Source of the DNA: Tetzosporium hominis
Lineage (GTDB): Bacteria; Bacillota; Bacilli; Bacillales_A; Planococcaceae
Direction of reading: 5' to 3'
Assembly: GCF_002265435.1 (NCBI RefSeq)
Contig: NZ_NOKQ01000201.1
Location: 1 to 36,839 of the forward strand
DNA: 36,839 bases
The position numbers and the translations under genes were made by a program. Below the pieces are notes generated by a model. It did no database searches. It was not told the origin of the DNA and saw only the letters and a list, made by a program, of their open reading frames with translations. This document shows positions 1 through 8,752 of this stretch, piece by piece (within the stretch, counting starts at the first letter, position 1; each line of letters begins with the position of its first letter).

Positions 1-38
1 CAGCGTTCGTCCTGAGCCAGGATCAAACTCTCCATAAA
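1..38 (-). rRNA. 16S rRNA, 5' end only (partial)
   Basis: Read on the minus strand, this is the universally conserved start of 16S rRNA, including GAGTTTGATCCTGGCTCAG and GACGAACGCTG. The mature 5' end is placed by analogy with Bacillus (TTTATCGGAGAG; here TTTATGGAGAG). The rest of the gene lies to the left of the window. Confidence 0.97.
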
Positions 39-195
39 AGAGAACTTAATATAAGCTCATGTTGTTGCTGGCATCATAATGATGTCCATTTTTGAACGTC
101 CGTCACGACCGTCTATAGGAAGTGACTTGGTTCTGTTTGCGTCACGCACACCCAACGGGGGTCGGGGTAGTGACGCTCTATCTTGACGTCTTGCA

Positions 196-215
196 TGTTC
201 AGTTTTCAATGTTCA
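196..215 (-). promoter_or_regulatory. boxA-like antitermination element in rrn leader
   Basis: The minus strand reads TGAACATTGAAAACTGAACA between the rrn promoters and 16S. It resembles the TTGAAAAC-type boxA of Bacillus rRNA leaders, which recruits NusB/S10 for antitermination. The call rests on sequence similarity and position only. Confidence 0.55.
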
Positions 216-240
216 TATGTCGTCTTGAGACAACTTTTAT

Positions 241-270
241 ATCTTACCAAATCGTTTGCTATGTTGTCAA
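241..270 (-). promoter_or_regulatory. rrn promoter P2
   Basis: TTGACA (265-270), an 18-bp spacer and TAAGAT (241-246) on the minus strand, about 205 bases upstream of 16S. The element nearly repeats P1: both end in GGTAAGATA. A G lies a few bases after the -10, as expected for GTP-initiating, growth-rate-controlled Bacillus rrn promoters; the start site is inferred. Confidence 0.85.
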
Positions 271-303
271 CAATTTGTTTTATTCTCTTTTGGCGACCTT
301 TGT

Positions 304-333
304 ATCTTACCACCTGTCTTTTAGCTGCGTCAA
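304..333 (-). promoter_or_regulatory. rrn promoter P1
   Basis: TTGACG (328-333), an 18-bp spacer and TAAGAT (304-309) on the minus strand, 63 bp upstream of P2 and with the same spacing. The tandem arrangement is typical of Bacillales rRNA operons. AT-rich DNA upstream (340-420) could act as an UP element. Confidence 0.85.
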
Positions 334-339
334 CTAAAA

Positions 340-852
340 TTCGGTAGAAATATAATAACATTGTATTCTGAAAAATACAAGTGTATTTTTTGAAAGTACA
401 GTCACTAATTTCGTATCAAGATAATTAGTTTACACTCACACCTCTTGATGTTTTGAGAATCCCAGGAATACTCGTTCTACCCCTTGTCGAAGTTTGATTT
501 TCCTGTAAGACTGCGTTTTAACTAGGAAGTCCACTTGCCTGCTGTCCTAGACTGCGAGTCAGAGCTCGATCCATCGGGCCTTGCCCCAGCACAGCCCCGC
601 CTCCACCCAGTTCTATAGAAGGTACTAATAACTTTAATCATATCACTTAGAGGCATAGCCGAATTAGGGATAGTGACGTTTCTACAACTTCTCACAAAGC
701 ATCATTCGACAGACTTTGTCCCACCACTAGATGTGGTTCCTCCACCTGTGGTTTATTGTTTTAAAAGAAAATCCATCATCTCGATATAGAAGAAAGTCTT
801 TTAGAAGGAAAGATTGTTGTAAATGAAGATTTTATACTTTCTTATCTTTCTA
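340..852. other. Gene-free stretch with a G+C-rich, possibly structured core (about 480-620)
   Basis: No credible reading frame is found here. Most of the stretch is AT-rich, but 541-615 is strongly G+C-rich, which is unusual for intergenic DNA in this genome and often marks a structured RNA. Short inverted repeats are visible: CTAGGA/TCCTAG arms around 524-550, CGAG/CTCG near 556-569 and GGGC-CTT-GCCC near 575-585. I looked for 6S RNA, SRP RNA, tmRNA, RNase P RNA and T-box hallmarks and recognised none. Around 721-765 there are CCAC/GTGG repeats followed by a T-rich run on the plus strand. Confidence 0.4.
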
Positions 853-888
853 AAAAACTCCCACCTTTTCAGGTAGGAGTTTTGTGTT
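853..888 (-). terminator. pbuG intrinsic terminator
   Basis: The minus strand has an AAAACTCCTACCT / AGGTGGGAGTTTT stem with a GAAA loop and a T-run, directly after the pbuG stop codon. Confidence 0.85.
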
Positions 889-892
889 TCTA

Positions 893-2224
893 CTATAAGA
901 AGATGAAATACGCTAAGAAGACAAAGAACAAGCCATACATGATAGGATGAATCTCTTTCATTCGTCCTGCAACGATCATGGTAATTGGATAGAAGATGAA
1001 ACCAATCGCAATTCCTGTAGCTATTGAATACGTCAGTGGCATCATTAAGATAACGAAGAACGCGGGAACAGCAATTTCGAATCGAGTCCATTCGATGCGA
1101 CCAATTGAACTAACCATTAACACACCGACGATGATCAGTGCCGGAGCTGTAACACTTGCTGTGATCACGCTGAGCAACGGATAGAAGAAAAGTGACAACA
1201 AGAATAAAACACCTGTTACAACAGCAGCCAAACCAGAACGTGCTCCAGCCGCTACACCAGCAGTCGATTCTACATAAGAAGTCGTTGTAGATGTACCAAC
1301 TACTGCACCTGCAGTCGTTGCGATCGCATCTGCAAGAAGAGCTTTACTTGCACGTGGCAATTTCTCATCTTTCATCAACCCAGCTTGGTTGGCAACAGAG
1401 ATCAATGTACCTGCCGTATCAAAGAAGTCTACAAACAAGAATGTAAGGACTACGATTAAGAATTGAACCGTTAGTAACGATGCTGGGTCATTGAAGATCG
1501 CATCGAATGCGACTCCAAATGTCGGTGCCAAGCTTGGAACTTCTCCAAGGACTCCTGAAGGCATAGGTACTAATGAGAACACCATACCTACAATAGCCGT
1601 AATCGCTAATCCATAGAAGATGCCCCCTTTGATGCCTTTGACCATCATGATGATCGTGATGACTAGACCAAAGATTGTAAGCAACACGTTTGGATCCGCT
1701 AAATTTCCTACACCAAGTAAAACTGCATCATTGTTTACGATGATCTTGGCATTTTGAAGACCGATAAATGTGATAAACAAACCAATTCCCGCTCCAACTG
1801 CGTACTTCAGTTCACTCGGGATAGAATTGATGATAACTTCTCGAATACCTGATAACGATAAGAGAATAAAGATGATTCCAGAGAATAGTACTCCTGTCAA
1901 AGCAACTTGCCACGGAATTTCCATTGTCAGAATAACTGTGTAAGCAAAGAATGCATTCAGCCCCATACCCGGCGCCAAGGCAATTGGATATCTGGCGAGT
2001 AGACCCATGACGAGCGATCCGATTGCTGCTGCTAAGGCTGTAGCTGTGAAGACTGCTCCTTTATTCATGTACATGGAATCCGGTAGTCCTGGAACAGTTT
2101 CAAGTGAAAGTGTCAGTGGATTGACGACTAAAATGTAAGCCATCGCCAAAAACGTAGTAAGTCCTCCGATGATTTCTCTTCGGTAGTTCGTGCCTAACTC
2201 TTCAAAACGAAAATACTTTTTCAT
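893..2224 (-). CDS. pbuG: Hypoxanthine/guanine permease (NCS2, AzgA-like)
   Basis: Proton-coupled importer of hypoxanthine and guanine in the cytoplasmic membrane, feeding purine salvage. The 443-residue protein is hydrophobic throughout, with about a dozen membrane segments. Its N-terminus (FEELGTNYRREIIGGLTTFL, then MAYILVVNP) is very close to the B. subtilis PbuG start as I recall it, and the length agrees (about 440). The ATG at 2224 is chosen because AGGAGGA lies five bases upstream; the frame stays open 12 codons further back without a ribosome site. The gene sits alone behind a guanine riboswitch and ends at a strong terminator, so it is a single-gene transcript that should be shut off when guanine or hypoxanthine is plentiful. 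NCS2 permeases for other purines are the only realistic alternative. Confidence 0.92.
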   Translation of the reverse strand: MKKYFRFEELGTNYRREIIGGLTTFLAMAYILVVNPLTLSLETVPGLPDSMYMNKGAVFTATALAAAIGSLVMGLLARYPIALAPGMGLNAFFAYTVILTMEIPWQVALTGVLFSGIIFILLSLSGIREVIINSIPSELKYAVGAGIGLFITFIGLQNAKIIVNNDAVLLGVGNLADPNVLLTIFGLVITIIMMVKGIKGGIFYGLAITAIVGMVFSLVPMPSGVLGEVPSLAPTFGVAFDAIFNDPASLLTVQFLIVVLTFLFVDFFDTAGTLISVANQAGLMKDEKLPRASKALLADAIATTAGAVVGTSTTTSYVESTAGVAAGARSGLAAVVTGVLFLLSLFFYPLLSVITASVTAPALIIVGVLMVSSIGRIEWTRFEIAVPAFFVILMMPLTYSIATGIAIGFIFYPITMIVAGRMKEIHPIMYGLFFVFLAYFIFL

Positions 2225-2265
2225 GATTTCCTCCTGGTTTGTCGCGCAACACAGGTCCAACCTAC

Positions 2266-2300
2266 AAAAAAGGAGAGCATACGAATTTCGTATACTCTCC
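2266..2300 (-). terminator. Riboswitch expression-platform terminator of pbuG
   Basis: The minus strand has GGAGAGTATACGAA / TTCGTATGCTCTCC followed by TTTTTT, between the purine aptamer and the pbuG start. It is the regulated terminator of the riboswitch. Confidence 0.9.
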
Positions 2301-2345
2301 TACATAAGCAAAACAGACCGACAGCTAGAGTCGGTATGCTTTACT

Positions 2346-2415
2346 CATCGTAGTCAGATCATTTACGGTGATCCGGTAGAGACGTTCGGGCCTTATTCCC
2401 AAATATATACGACGA
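2346..2415 (-). promoter_or_regulatory. Guanine (purine) riboswitch aptamer upstream of pbuG
   Basis: On the minus strand the conserved junction elements are present: TCTCTACC (J2/3), then CACCGTAAATG within P3, then GACTACGA closing P1. P1 is formed by TCGTCGTA and TACGATGA. The ligand-pairing base of J3/1 (position 74 in the xpt numbering) is C, which in this family specifies guanine/hypoxanthine rather than adenine. The terminator lies about 45 bases downstream, consistent with an OFF switch. Confidence 0.92.
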
Positions 2416-2436
2416 CATGATTCAATTTATAATCCT

Positions 2437-2465
2437 AGAATAACATCGACGCATGAAGACGTCAA
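2437..2465 (-). promoter_or_regulatory. Promoter of pbuG riboswitch transcript
   Basis: TTGACG (2460-2465), a 17-bp spacer and TATTCT (2437-2442) on the minus strand, just upstream of the aptamer. Confidence 0.7.
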
Positions 2466-2508
2466 TAGTAATTCCGAACATTAATGATATTTATAACGAT
2501 AAAGTTCG

Positions 2509-4062
2509 TTATTCCCACTCGATCGTTGCTGGTGGTTTTGAAGTCACATCATACACGACGCGGTTGATGTGGTTAACTTCGTTGACGAGGCGCACAGAAA
2601 TACGCTCTAATACATCCCACGGGATACGAGCCCAATCGGATGTCATTCCGTCAATAGATGTTACAGCCCGGATACCAATAGTATAGTCATACGTACGCGC
2701 ATCTCCCATAACTCCAACGCTGCGGATATCAGGAAGCACAGTGAAGTATTGCCAGATATCACGATCAAGACCTGCTTTCGCAATCTCTTCGCGAAGGATC
2801 GCATCTGACTCACGAACGATTTCAAGCTTTTCTTCTGTCACTTCTCCTAGAACACGAATAGCAAGACCCGGGCCTGGGAAAGGCTGACGCCAAACAAGTG
2901 ATTCCGGAAGTCCTAACTCGCTACCTAATGCGCGAACTTCGTCTTTGAATAATGTGTTCAATGGCTCAATCAACTGGAACTTCATGCCCTCAGGAAGGCC
3001 TCCAACATTGTGGTGAGACTTGATTGTCTGAGCCGTAGCCGTTCCACTTTCGATGATATCTGTATATAACGTTCCTTGTGCTAGGAAGTCCATGTCTGGA
3101 AGCTTCGCTGCTTCATCATCGAATACGTAGATGAATTCATTACCGATAATTTTACGTTTCTTTTCAGGATCTGCTACACCCGCAAGTTTCGACATAAAGC
3201 GCTCGCGTGCATCGATTTTAATGACATTCATGTTGAAACCATCAGCAAAGATCTTCATAACTTCATCCGCTTCATTTTTACGAAGCAAGTTGTGGTCGAC
3301 GAACATACATGTCAACTGATCACCTATTGCTTTGTGGATCAAAACGGCAACTACAGATGAATCGACTCCACCTGAAAGTGCGCAAAGGACCTTCTTGTCT
3401 CCTACTTGTTGGCGAATCTTCTCGATTTCAAACTCGATGAAGTTTTCCATAGACCAATCGCCTTTAGCGCCACACACTTTGAATACGAAGTTCTCAATCA
3501 GTTGATTACCATAGATCGAGTGACGAACTTCTGGGTGGAACTGAACTGCGTACAAGTTCTTTTCGACGTTAGCCATCGCTGCCACTTCACAAGAAGGGCT
3601 TGTCGCCGTCACTTGGAAGCCAGGTGGTGCTACGGTAACGTGATCTCCGTGACTCATCCAAACGACTTGGTTGTCAGGAAGATCTTCAAACAGGCGTGTT
3701 GGGTGCTGCACATTGATGTCTGCCTTACCATATTCACGTTGAAGCGCACGCTCCACTTTCCCACCGTAATAATGAGCCATCAATTGCATACCGTAACAGA
3801 TTCCAAGAATCGGAATATCCAATTCATAAATCGCAGGATCAATGTGGAATGCGTTCACGTCATAAACGGAGTTCGGGCCGCCAGAGAAAATGATTCCGAC
3901 TGCATTCATTTTTTTTATGTCTTCTGCCGTAACTGTGTGTGGGTGTAACTCGCTGTATACACCGAATTCACGAATACGACGTGTGATCAATTGATTGTAT
4001 TGGCTACCAAAATCGAGTACGACGATTTTTTCTTGTTCCTGTAATAAAGGAGCAGCTGTCAT
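2509..4062 (-). CDS. guaA: GMP synthase (glutamine-hydrolysing)
   Basis: Converts XMP, glutamine and ATP to GMP, the last step of guanine nucleotide synthesis in the cytosol. The 517 residues show the full two-part architecture. The class I glutamine amidotransferase half has the nucleophile in GICYGMQ (Cys89) and the His/Glu pair in FHPEV (about 176-178). The ATP-pyrophosphatase half has the PP-loop SGGVDSS (230-236), followed by the C-terminal dimerisation domain ending KPPATIEWE. Length equals the family norm. ATG at 4062 has GAGGTGG seven bases upstream. Expression is governed by its own guanine riboswitch, giving product feedback. No clear terminator follows before the pbuG promoter. Confidence 0.98.
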   Translation of the reverse strand: MTAAPLLQEQEKIVVLDFGSQYNQLITRRIREFGVYSELHPHTVTAEDIKKMNAVGIIFSGGPNSVYDVNAFHIDPAIYELDIPILGICYGMQLMAHYYGGKVERALQREYGKADINVQHPTRLFEDLPDNQVVWMSHGDHVTVAPPGFQVTATSPSCEVAAMANVEKNLYAVQFHPEVRHSIYGNQLIENFVFKVCGAKGDWSMENFIEFEIEKIRQQVGDKKVLCALSGGVDSSVVAVLIHKAIGDQLTCMFVDHNLLRKNEADEVMKIFADGFNMNVIKIDARERFMSKLAGVADPEKKRKIIGNEFIYVFDDEAAKLPDMDFLAQGTLYTDIIESGTATAQTIKSHHNVGGLPEGMKFQLIEPLNTLFKDEVRALGSELGLPESLVWRQPFPGPGLAIRVLGEVTEEKLEIVRESDAILREEIAKAGLDRDIWQYFTVLPDIRSVGVMGDARTYDYTIGIRAVTSIDGMTSDWARIPWDVLERISVRLVNEVNHINRVVYDVTSKPPATIEWE

Positions 4063-4104
4063 GTGTTGTCCACCTCATTGATTAGTATCACAGGCTTTGT
4101 CATG

Positions 4105-4136
4105 AAAAAAACGCATAGATGCCCTGATCTATGCGT
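4105..4136 (-). terminator. Riboswitch expression-platform terminator of guaA
   Basis: The minus strand has ACGCATAGAT / ATCTATGCGT with a six-base loop followed by seven T, ending about 40 bases before the guaA start. Confidence 0.9.
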
Positions 4137-4219
4137 CTGGTGTGGTCTACGAAATCCACCTATAAATGAAAACTAAAAGGACGAATAAAGCCAGTGCAAG
4201 AGTGCATGGCGATATCCGT

Positions 4220-4288
4220 CCTCATAGTCAAGTCATTTACGGTGACTTGGTAGAGACATCCATACCAGATTAATGGACATATACGAGG
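4220..4288 (-). promoter_or_regulatory. Guanine (purine) riboswitch aptamer upstream of guaA
   Basis: The minus strand shows P1 arms CCTCGTAT / CTATGAGG, the J2/3 element TCTCTACC and a P3 hairpin AAGTCA-CCGTAAA-TGACTT. The J3/1 element GACTATG has C at the base that pairs with the ligand, so guanine specificity is predicted. It is a second, diverged copy of the element in front of pbuG. Confidence 0.92.
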
Positions 4289-4292
4289 CCTG

Positions 4293-4324
4293 TGTAGTTA
4301 TTGAATTGTACCTAGTGTACAGCC
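4293..4324 (-). promoter_or_regulatory. Putative guaA promoter with overlapping palindrome
   Basis: A -10-like TACAAT is present on the minus strand just upstream of the aptamer, but the nearest -35-like TTGACT is 20 bp away, which is long. A TGTAC-ACTAG-GTACA inverted repeat overlaps the -10 and could be a protein operator. Both assignments are tentative. Confidence 0.35.
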
Positions 4325-4338
4325 TTCGTAAGTCAAAA

Positions 4339-6507
4339 TCAACCGCTTAGCCGATTGATTAAATATTCCCAACTTTCCCGCAAGTGCTCTGGGCTTTCGG
4401 CGCTTCCTTTTCCATAGAGAGAACGTTCGTATTCCCCGGTCAACTTGCGCATATGGTCGCCACCAAAGTAATTGTCAATCTGGTTTGCGTAGCGCGAAAG
4501 TGTGTAGCCTGGTTCTTTTGGTAAACCGTACAACGCCAGCATCTTAAGTAACCGACGGTACATCTGTTCAAAGCGCTCTGTCGTCATCTCTTGTTTGCGG
4601 TACTGACTGAGCCAGAGTTTTGGCAACCATTTCAGACGGAACTTGTACAGTAAGCCAGCTAGAACTGCAAGTACCACCCCAGCAGCAACAAACCACCATT
4701 TCATCTGTGCAAACCAATCCCATACTGGTTTCAGTGAGAAGTTCGATTCCGTGCTAGTAGCTTGCTGTTGAACTTCTTCTTCCTGCTGCTCTTGCTCTTC
4801 GATTTCTTGTTGTTCTGCAGCAAGTGCATCATCTGGAGCGAGCTCAATGTCAAATTCAATATCAGGCGTGTTTGTGAAGCCAATGGTCGGTTCGAAGTTC
4901 ATCCAACCGATTCCTGGTAAGTACGCCTCCACCCATGAGTGGGCATTGTTGTTGGTTACTTGGAAGACTTGCTCGCCGTTTTCCGTTTCAATGACTTCAC
5001 CAGGAGCAAAGCCTTTCACCCATCGTGCCGGAATCCCAGCAGACCTTAGAAGGACCACCATCGAAGTGGAGAAATTGTCACAATAACCGACTTTGGTGTC
5101 AAACAGGAACTGATCGACATAATCGGTTTCCCCTTCTGGCACCGCTACATTGTTTTGACTGTAAACGAACCCATTCGTACGGAAGTACTGTTCTACCGCT
5201 TTTGCCTGATCGTAGACACTTTCTTGATCTGCAGTGATTTCCATCGCGAGATCTCGAACCCGTTGTGGCAACGTTTCAGGAAGTTGCAGGTACCGATCTA
5301 ATTCCGGTTCTAATGTCGCGAGATCCGCAATTTGAGTCGAACGCAATTCACTGAGCAAATAACTTGGTTCTGCAAAGTTCACTGTGTACTCTGGCGGCTC
5401 CACAGTTCCGTCCTGATCGACGGCGTCTAACCGATTGGTACTTTCATTGAAACGTAAACCAAACGATTCTGTACTCTCAACAGATTCAGTTCCATAAGTG
5501 TGGAACAAGAATGGAAATTCCGACTGCATCGTGAACTCCAATTGTTCCCCTTCAGGAGTATCGCTTTCAGGGAAGCCCAGTGAAAATTCTTGTCCTTGTT
5601 GGAAATAATCATAGACGATTTGCGGTTCGGATTGAATCCACCCTTTTGAAGTATAGGTGTCCTTCGTTTCTACCCGGTAATAATTACGAGAAGTTGTCCT
5701 GACCTGGAAGACTTCTGTGTCATCACTGACGAAAGATCCGCCTAGCTGAGTATCATCTTCGTCATATCCCACTTTGTTGATGGCACTGCCCCCTCCGGAA
5801 CCGACTCCGGACTCCGGATTAGAAGAATAGAAATACGGAACAGGGTCCGGCCAAATGGGACCTGCTTTTGGAAGAAAGATTGCAAAGCTTACAGAGAACA
5901 GAAGAAGGAGCGCTGTAAAAACCAAACCCCTGTATCGCAACTGCTTCTGGTTATCATGGAACTTGAATACAAAGAGTAACGCACTAACGCCTAAGCCGAT
6001 GATAAACACTCGGACAATCGCAGTAGAACCATCGTAAGCCGTGAATGTATCGAGAATTCCAATAATCACCACTGTTAAGACAAAAAAGATAAAGAGTGTG
6101 GCTCGCATTCGAATCCAGTATCCAATCAAATAAACCGTCATCCATAATAAGATAAAGAATAAGATTGTCCGGAACGGGTCGGTCATTTGCGTCAAGTCGA
6201 GAGTCATCAACTGACGCACGTTATAGACCATTTCGGAAATGAAATAGCGCACCCCATCCATACTCACTAATGGATACTCTGTATAAATCGATACAATAAA
6301 CCAGTAGATATAGACAATCTTTACGGGCCCACTGAGCCACCAAGGGGTCTTAAAAAATAGCAATAGGAAGCTAATAGCCACGAAAATGTAAAACACTCGG
6401 ATGTAGCCGATATTCGTTAGTTCAGCAATAGGACCGAGCCATTCCATCAGTAACAGTAATGCTGCTAAAAACGTCAAACCTTCTACGAGAAGTGTCCGTT
6501 GTCTCAT
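4339..6507 (-). CDS. Membrane-anchored transglutaminase-like protein (TgpA/DUF3488 type)
   Basis: A 722-residue membrane protein. It has six or more membrane helices in the first ~220 residues and a large extracytoplasmic part with a transglutaminase-like core. Cys476 lies in GYCDNFSTSM and His523 in NNNAHSWVEAY; the third position is Glu (NFEPT) where many relatives have Asp. A further membrane helix near 620-640 leads to a cytosolic DUF4129-like tail. The gene overlaps the DUF58 gene by four bases (ATGA) and its GGAGGTG lies eight bases upstream, so translation is coupled. The moxR-DUF58-transglutaminase trio is widespread in Bacillales (yeaC-yeaB-yebA in B. subtilis as I recall); a cell-surface role is inferred and the substrate is unknown. 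Confidence 0.88.
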   Translation of the reverse strand: MRQRTLLVEGLTFLAALLLLMEWLGPIAELTNIGYIRVFYIFVAISFLLLFFKTPWWLSGPVKIVYIYWFIVSIYTEYPLVSMDGVRYFISEMVYNVRQLMTLDLTQMTDPFRTILFFILLWMTVYLIGYWIRMRATLFIFFVLTVVIIGILDTFTAYDGSTAIVRVFIIGLGVSALLFVFKFHDNQKQLRYRGLVFTALLLLFSVSFAIFLPKAGPIWPDPVPYFYSSNPESGVGSGGGSAINKVGYDEDDTQLGGSFVSDDTEVFQVRTTSRNYYRVETKDTYTSKGWIQSEPQIVYDYFQQGQEFSLGFPESDTPEGEQLEFTMQSEFPFLFHTYGTESVESTESFGLRFNESTNRLDAVDQDGTVEPPEYTVNFAEPSYLLSELRSTQIADLATLEPELDRYLQLPETLPQRVRDLAMEITADQESVYDQAKAVEQYFRTNGFVYSQNNVAVPEGETDYVDQFLFDTKVGYCDNFSTSMVVLLRSAGIPARWVKGFAPGEVIETENGEQVFQVTNNNAHSWVEAYLPGIGWMNFEPTIGFTNTPDIEFDIELAPDDALAAEQQEIEEQEQQEEEVQQQATSTESNFSLKPVWDWFAQMKWWFVAAGVVLAVLAGLLYKFRLKWLPKLWLSQYRKQEMTTERFEQMYRRLLKMLALYGLPKEPGYTLSRYANQIDNYFGGDHMRKLTGEYERSLYGKGSAESPEHLRESWEYLINRLSG

Positions 6508-7685
6508 CGTTTCAACACCTCCAGGAACGCTTCGGTGAACTGTGAAGGAGGTAGCACGACGACTGACCAGCCTCTCGCCTGTGCATAATCGATGACAGGG
6601 AGTTCAGCAGCCGTTAACTTCGGAGATGCTTCTGTCTTCACTACGAAGTATAGGCCTTCTCGTAATTGTGGTGTCACATGGGTCATGGCTTCCACCCGAC
6701 CCTTATCAAGTTCAGCCGTAATACAGATGATGCCTTTGAACGTACCTAACCGTTTATCTTCTGCAACTAGCCGCTTCATCCATTTCTCTTCAAGTGGCTC
6801 CACTGTAGCGAGCTCTCGTTTCACTCGTTCGACATGGCCTTGATGCGTGATTGCGGGCAAGAACATGCCACGCGTTCCAGGTAAGATAAAAGCTCCCGTT
6901 GTATCTGAGGAAGCCATCGCTTGGACAACTGAAATGGTGAAGTCTACTGCATCGTCAAAACTCTTTGACTCGGTCAAGTCTAAATACACAAGGGTATCTT
7001 GTGCTTGTCTGTCTTCAAAATCTTTTGTACGGAGCGTTTGGCTTTTCGCAAACGACTTCCAGTGAATCCAAGAGACTCGGTCTCCCGGTTGGTATTCCCG
7101 GACACCAGTGGCCACCGCATTTTCTTTGTGCATTTGATAACGAGCACGTGCTGCTCCTTGGTCGTAGTTCGAGGCAATCGGTGTATACGAAAGCTCTGTA
7201 ATTCGAGGATAGACGACGACTTGCTGCGGCGTGGAGATGGTCCACTGTTTTCGCAACCAGCCCAGCAGATCCACGAGCTCTAGTTCGAGCGCATTGAATT
7301 CATAAGCACCTCGAGGCAGCTTATCTATTGAATAGTTCAGCACGACGTCTCGGCGGAATCCGATGAAGACTACACGACTTTTTGGAGTTTCTTCCGGAAA
7401 CGGTGGTTGGTCAGTAACCTTCATATAGTAGAGCGGCCACCAGTCCGAGCGCTTAATATGAATTTCCACGTCGAGCTTCTGTCCACGTGTCAGTTCACCT
7501 TCCGTAAAAGTTCGTATAGCAGTCATCTTACGCACGGGATAGAAATAAATGATAAAGGCGAACGCTAGAAAAGGAAGCGTCGCGTAAAGTAAAAACCAAC
7601 TCACAAATCCACCTTGAAACATGGCGTACGCGAAAATAGTGAACGCCAGTCCAAGAAGTCCAATCAAACCTGCATGATGCTTCAT
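6504..7685 (-). CDS. DUF58 domain-containing protein
   Basis: A 393-residue protein with two membrane helices in the first ~50 residues, then a soluble region. The DUF58 hallmark lies around residues 190-235: GVREYQPGDRVSWIHWKS, followed by LRTKDFE and LVYLDLT. The C-terminal part resembles a von Willebrand A fold. DUF58 proteins commonly partner MoxR-type AAA ATPases. Here the start overlaps the moxR stop by four bases and the stop overlaps the transglutaminase start, so all three are probably made in fixed ratio. Exact function is unknown. Confidence 0.88.
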   Translation of the reverse strand: MKHHAGLIGLLGLAFTIFAYAMFQGGFVSWFLLYATLPFLAFAFIIYFYPVRKMTAIRTFTEGELTRGQKLDVEIHIKRSDWWPLYYMKVTDQPPFPEETPKSRVVFIGFRRDVVLNYSIDKLPRGAYEFNALELELVDLLGWLRKQWTISTPQQVVVYPRITELSYTPIASNYDQGAARARYQMHKENAVATGVREYQPGDRVSWIHWKSFAKSQTLRTKDFEDRQAQDTLVYLDLTESKSFDDAVDFTISVVQAMASSDTTGAFILPGTRGMFLPAITHQGHVERVKRELATVEPLEEKWMKRLVAEDKRLGTFKGIICITAELDKGRVEAMTHVTPQLREGLYFVVKTEASPKLTAAELPVIDYAQARGWSVVVLPPSQFTEAFLEVLKR

Positions 7686-8632
7686 GTCACGACATTCCGT
7701 TCCACTGGAACCGGTGTCCGCTTGATGATGTCTTTCAATATCGTTTGCGTGGCCATCCCTTCATAGCGCGCTTCAGGCTTCAAGATAATACGATGCGCGA
7801 AAACGAACGGTGCTAAGTACTGAACGTCATCAGGAGTTGCGTAGTCTCGTCCTTTCATGAGGGCATAGGCTTGAGCCGCTCGCATCAACGCAATGGATGC
7901 CCGTGGACTTGCGCCTAAATAGACGTATGGATCGTGGCGTGTTCGAGTAGCCAGTTCTACGATGTAGCCTTTTAAGACTTCAGAGACATGCACAGTACGC
8001 ACTTCTTTTTGAATCGTGATGAGTTCCTCTAACGTGATGACAGTATCCAGGTCTTCAATTGGAACCGAGTGTTCCAAGCTATTCAACACTTGAATTTCTT
8101 CAGACGGCGTTGGATACCCCATCTTTAGCTTCATAATAAAGCGGTCAAGTTGGGCTTCCGGTAGCGGGTAAGTCCCTTCATGTTCTATTGGATTTTGAGT
8201 AGCCATTACAAAGAAAGGTTTTGGAATCGATAGAGTCTCTCCATCTACCGTCACAGAGGACTCTTCCATTCCTTCTAGCAGAGCGGATTGAGTTTTCGGG
8301 GACGTCCGATTGATTTCATCGGCGAGGACGATATTGCCCATGATCGGGCCAGGACGGAATTCAAATTCCATTTCTTTTGGGTTGTAAATCGAAACGCCTA
8401 CGACGTCTGAAGGCAGAAGGTCCGGTGTGAACTGGATCCTACGAAAGTTTGCGCCGGTTGATTTTGCAAGGGCTCTTACAAGCATGGTCTTCCCAACGCC
8501 TGGAACGTCTTCTAGGAGGATATGGCCTCCCGCTAGTAGTGCCGCTACAGACAATTCAGCTACTTCTCGTTTACCAATAATGACTTTACTAATATTCTCT
8601 AGCACATGATCGATCTTCATTTTCGCTTCCAT
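7682..8632 (-). CDS. MoxR-family AAA+ ATPase
   Basis: A 316-residue AAA+ ATPase of the MoxR type, thought to act as a chaperone for protein complexes, often with VWA/DUF58 partners. Visible motifs are Walker A (DVPGVGKT, about 42-49), Walker B (IVLADE, 101-106), sensor 1 (ATQNP), the LPEAQLDRF arginine-finger region and a C-terminal lid with GASPRAS. ATG at 8632 follows GAGGAG by nine bases; an internal ATG four codons on is a less likely start. It is the first gene of the three-gene operon. No convincing promoter could be fixed between it and the nadE terminator. Confidence 0.92.
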   Translation of the reverse strand: MEAKMKIDHVLENISKVIIGKREVAELSVAALLAGGHILLEDVPGVGKTMLVRALAKSTGANFRRIQFTPDLLPSDVVGVSIYNPKEMEFEFRPGPIMGNIVLADEINRTSPKTQSALLEGMEESSVTVDGETLSIPKPFFVMATQNPIEHEGTYPLPEAQLDRFIMKLKMGYPTPSEEIQVLNSLEHSVPIEDLDTVITLEELITIQKEVRTVHVSEVLKGYIVELATRTRHDPYVYLGASPRASIALMRAAQAYALMKGRDYATPDDVQYLAPFVFAHRIILKPEARYEGMATQTILKDIIKRTPVPVERNVVT

Positions 8633-8708
8633 TGTGCATGTCTCCTCTATGTGTGCAGTCGTTTTTCGAAAATTATGTCAGTTCCCTCTAAGCATACCGA
8701 AAGACCTA

Positions 8709-8747
8709 TCAGAAAACAAATAAAGAGACTGCAAATGCAGCCTCTTT
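8709..8747 (-). terminator. nadE terminator
   Basis: The minus strand has AAAGAGGCTGC-ATTT-GCAGTCTCTTT followed by ATTTGTTTTC, immediately after the nadE stop. Confidence 0.85.
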
Positions 8748-8752
8748 TTGGG

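Noticed and set aside
122-337. 71-codon plus-strand open frame at the left end.
   Set aside because: It lies across the rrn leader and both rrn promoters on the opposite strand; no ribosome site and low-complexity composition.
3406-3948. 180-codon plus-strand open frame.
   Set aside because: Fully antisense to guaA, with no family resemblance or ribosome site; a shadow frame.
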